DNA from: Coxiellaceae bacterium
GTDB taxonomy: Bacteria > Pseudomonadota > Gammaproteobacteria > Coxiellales > Coxiellaceae
Reading direction: 5' to 3'
Length of the DNA stretch: 6,324 bases
NCBI GenBank assembly: GCA_014238445.1
Contig: JABABC010000177.1
Location: forward strand, 1-6,324
This document shows, piece by piece, positions 5,810-6,324 of the stretch (position 1 is the first letter of the stretch; every line of letters starts with the position of its first letter). The notes under the pieces were generated by a model. The model saw only the letters and a program-made list of their open reading frames with translations, ran no database searches and was not told where the DNA came from. The translations under genes were made by a program, and so were the position numbers.

Positions 5810-5840
5810 CATCATTCCTAGGTTGAAGATCCATAGGCAT
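5796..5840 (-). other. Possible 14-residue leader ORF before the DsbA-like gene
   Basis: On the minus strand GGAGGAGGT (5856-5848) is a near-perfect Shine-Dalgarno seven bases before an ATG at 5840. The frame reads MPMDLQPRNDDVSE and stops at TAG 14 bases inside the start of the DsbA-like gene, in another frame. This layout would allow translational coupling. It conflicts with a promoter whose -10 overlaps the same ATG, because a transcript from that promoter would lack the Shine-Dalgarno. Confidence 0.25.
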
Positions 5841-5868
5841 TGTATCGACCTCCTCCACCATTAATCAA
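5839..5868 (-). promoter_or_regulatory. Candidate promoter for the DsbA-like/dsbB operon
   Basis: On the minus strand TTGATT (-35, 5868-5863) and TACAAT (-10, 5844-5839) are 18 bases apart. Transcription would start near 5832, giving a leader of about 23 bases. The spacer is unusually G-rich (GGTGGAGGAGG). Confidence 0.5.
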
Positions 5869-5886
5869 GTAAGCACCTGTTTTTTA

Positions 5887-5915
5887 TTGCGTCTTATCAC
5901 TCACACCCATATGAT
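5887..5915 (+). promoter_or_regulatory. Candidate promoter for the glpF-like gene
   Basis: TTGCGT (-35, 5887-5892) and TATGAT (-10, 5910-5915) have an ideal 17-base spacer. The start would be near 5922, leaving a leader of about 58 bases before the ATG at 5980. Confidence 0.6.
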
Positions 5916-5918
5916 AAG
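5893..5918. repeat. Inverted repeat spanning the glpF promoter
   Basis: CTTATCA (5893-5899) and TGATAAG (5912-5918) are perfect inverted 7-base arms with a 12-base gap. The left arm abuts the -35 and the right arm overlaps the -10. The position suits a repressor operator. The regulator is unknown. Confidence 0.45.
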
Positions 5919-5979
5919 CGCACGATCACTGTTGAAAAATCCCACGGTGATTAACACACAAACAACATGGAGCGTGACC

Positions 5980-6324
5980 ATGCCGCATGATTTATTCGGT
6001 GAATTTCTAGGTACTTTCATCTTGATTATCTTTGGTGGTGGTGTTGTTGCTAACACTGTGCTGACCAAAAGCAAAGGTGAAGGCGGCGGATGGATAGTGA
6101 TTGCAACCGGGTGGTTCGTCGCGGTTTGCTTAGGTGTTTTTGTCGCACGCTCTGCGGGGGCAGAAGGTGCTGAGATCAATCCTGCAGTGACGCTGGCAAA
6201 ATACTTTCTGGGATTCTGGCCATTACTGACCGCCATTAAAATTATGATCGCTCAAACACTCGGGGCTTTCTGCGGCGCCGTGGCAGTTTGGCTAGCCTAT
6301 TATCCACATTGGGAACTCACCCAC
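5980..6324 (+). CDS. glpF: GlpF-type aquaglyceroporin (MIP family), N-terminal 115 codons
   Basis: An inner-membrane channel of the major intrinsic protein family, most likely passing glycerol (and water) by facilitated diffusion. The visible half has helix 1 in FGEFLGTFILIIFGGGVVA (residues 6-24), helix 2 around WIVIATGWFVAVCLGVFVA (38-56), the first NPA box in EINPAVTLAKYF, and helix 3 in KIMIAQTLGAFCGAVAVWL, then YYPHWE. The overall look, including TKSKGEGGGWIV and YYPHW, resembles the GlpF-like proteins of many Gram-positive bacteria more than E. coli GlpF. The residue two before NPA, usually His (HLNPA or HFNPA), is Glu here. The start at 5980 has GGAG seven bases upstream. The second NPA box and the selectivity-filter Arg are beyond the right edge, so the glycerol versus water call is tentative. 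Confidence 0.88.
   Translation, partial: MPHDLFGEFLGTFILIIFGGGVVANTVLTKSKGEGGGWIVIATGWFVAVCLGVFVARSAGAEGAEINPAVTLAKYFLGFWPLLTAIKIMIAQTLGAFCGAVAVWLAYYPHWELTH

Noticed and set aside
5967..5990. Seven-codon ORF (MERDHAA) overlapping the glpF start
   Set aside because: It has no ribosome site of its own. The GGAG within it serves the ATG at 5980.
5901..6236. Minus-strand 111-codon frame
   Set aside because: It is antisense to the glpF-like gene and Pro/Thr-rich, as expected for the shadow of a hydrophobic membrane protein.

Overview
The window looks like chromosomal DNA of a moderately AT-rich gammaproteobacterium. TsaD has a gammaproteobacterial character and keeps the E. coli numbering of its metal ligands. 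There is a DsbB/DsbA-type oxidative folding pair and compact convergent and divergent gene packing. Tandem TTTAAG hexamers with 11-base periodicity upstream of the first gene resemble PmrA boxes. With the single HPPD-like dioxygenase, this makes a Legionella/Coxiella-type (Legionellales) host a reasonable guess, but the sequence alone does not prove it.

Layout. (1) Bases 1-198, minus: the N-terminal 66 codons of an unrecognised protein that runs off the window. (2) Bases 199-501: a divergent regulatory region with two PmrA-box-like elements and a plausible -10 for the minus gene. (3) Bases 502-1752, plus: a two-domain VOC-fold dioxygenase resembling 4-hydroxyphenylpyruvate dioxygenase, with a recognisable His/His/Glu iron triad. 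(4) Bases 1756-2079, minus: a small orphan coiled-coil protein, convergent with the dioxygenase. (5) Bases 2287-2868, plus: plsY (acyl-phosphate glycerol-3-phosphate acyltransferase), tail to tail with (6) tsaD on minus (2877-3902; tRNA t6A synthesis). (7) A 90-base divergent promoter region with a near-consensus promoter embedded in a perfect inverted repeat leads to (8) gpmA on plus (3993-4676; glycolytic phosphoglycerate mutase). (9) Bases 4683-5809, minus: a two-gene operon, a membrane-anchored DsbA-like thiol oxidase followed by a DsbB/BdbC-type membrane oxidase, coupled by an ATGA overlap. (10) A divergent control region, and (11) the first 115 codons of a GlpF-type aquaglyceroporin on plus, running off the right edge.

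How they fit together. Most genes are housekeeping: phospholipid synthesis (plsY), tRNA modification (tsaD), glycolysis (gpmA), envelope disulfide formation (DsbA/DsbB) and glycerol or water transport (glpF). GlpF could supply the glycerol-3-phosphate that PlsY acylates, but nothing in the layout shows that they are co-regulated. The left end looks more accessory: the unknown gene under apparent PmrA-type control, the divergent dioxygenase and the orphan coiled-coil gene. The most interesting signals are non-coding: the paired PmrA-like boxes, the inverted repeats overlapping the gpmA and glpF promoters, a 16-base perfect palindrome before plsY, and a short leader ORF with a very strong Shine-Dalgarno before the DsbA-like gene. 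No tRNA, rRNA, CRISPR array, insertion sequence or convincing intrinsic terminator was seen.
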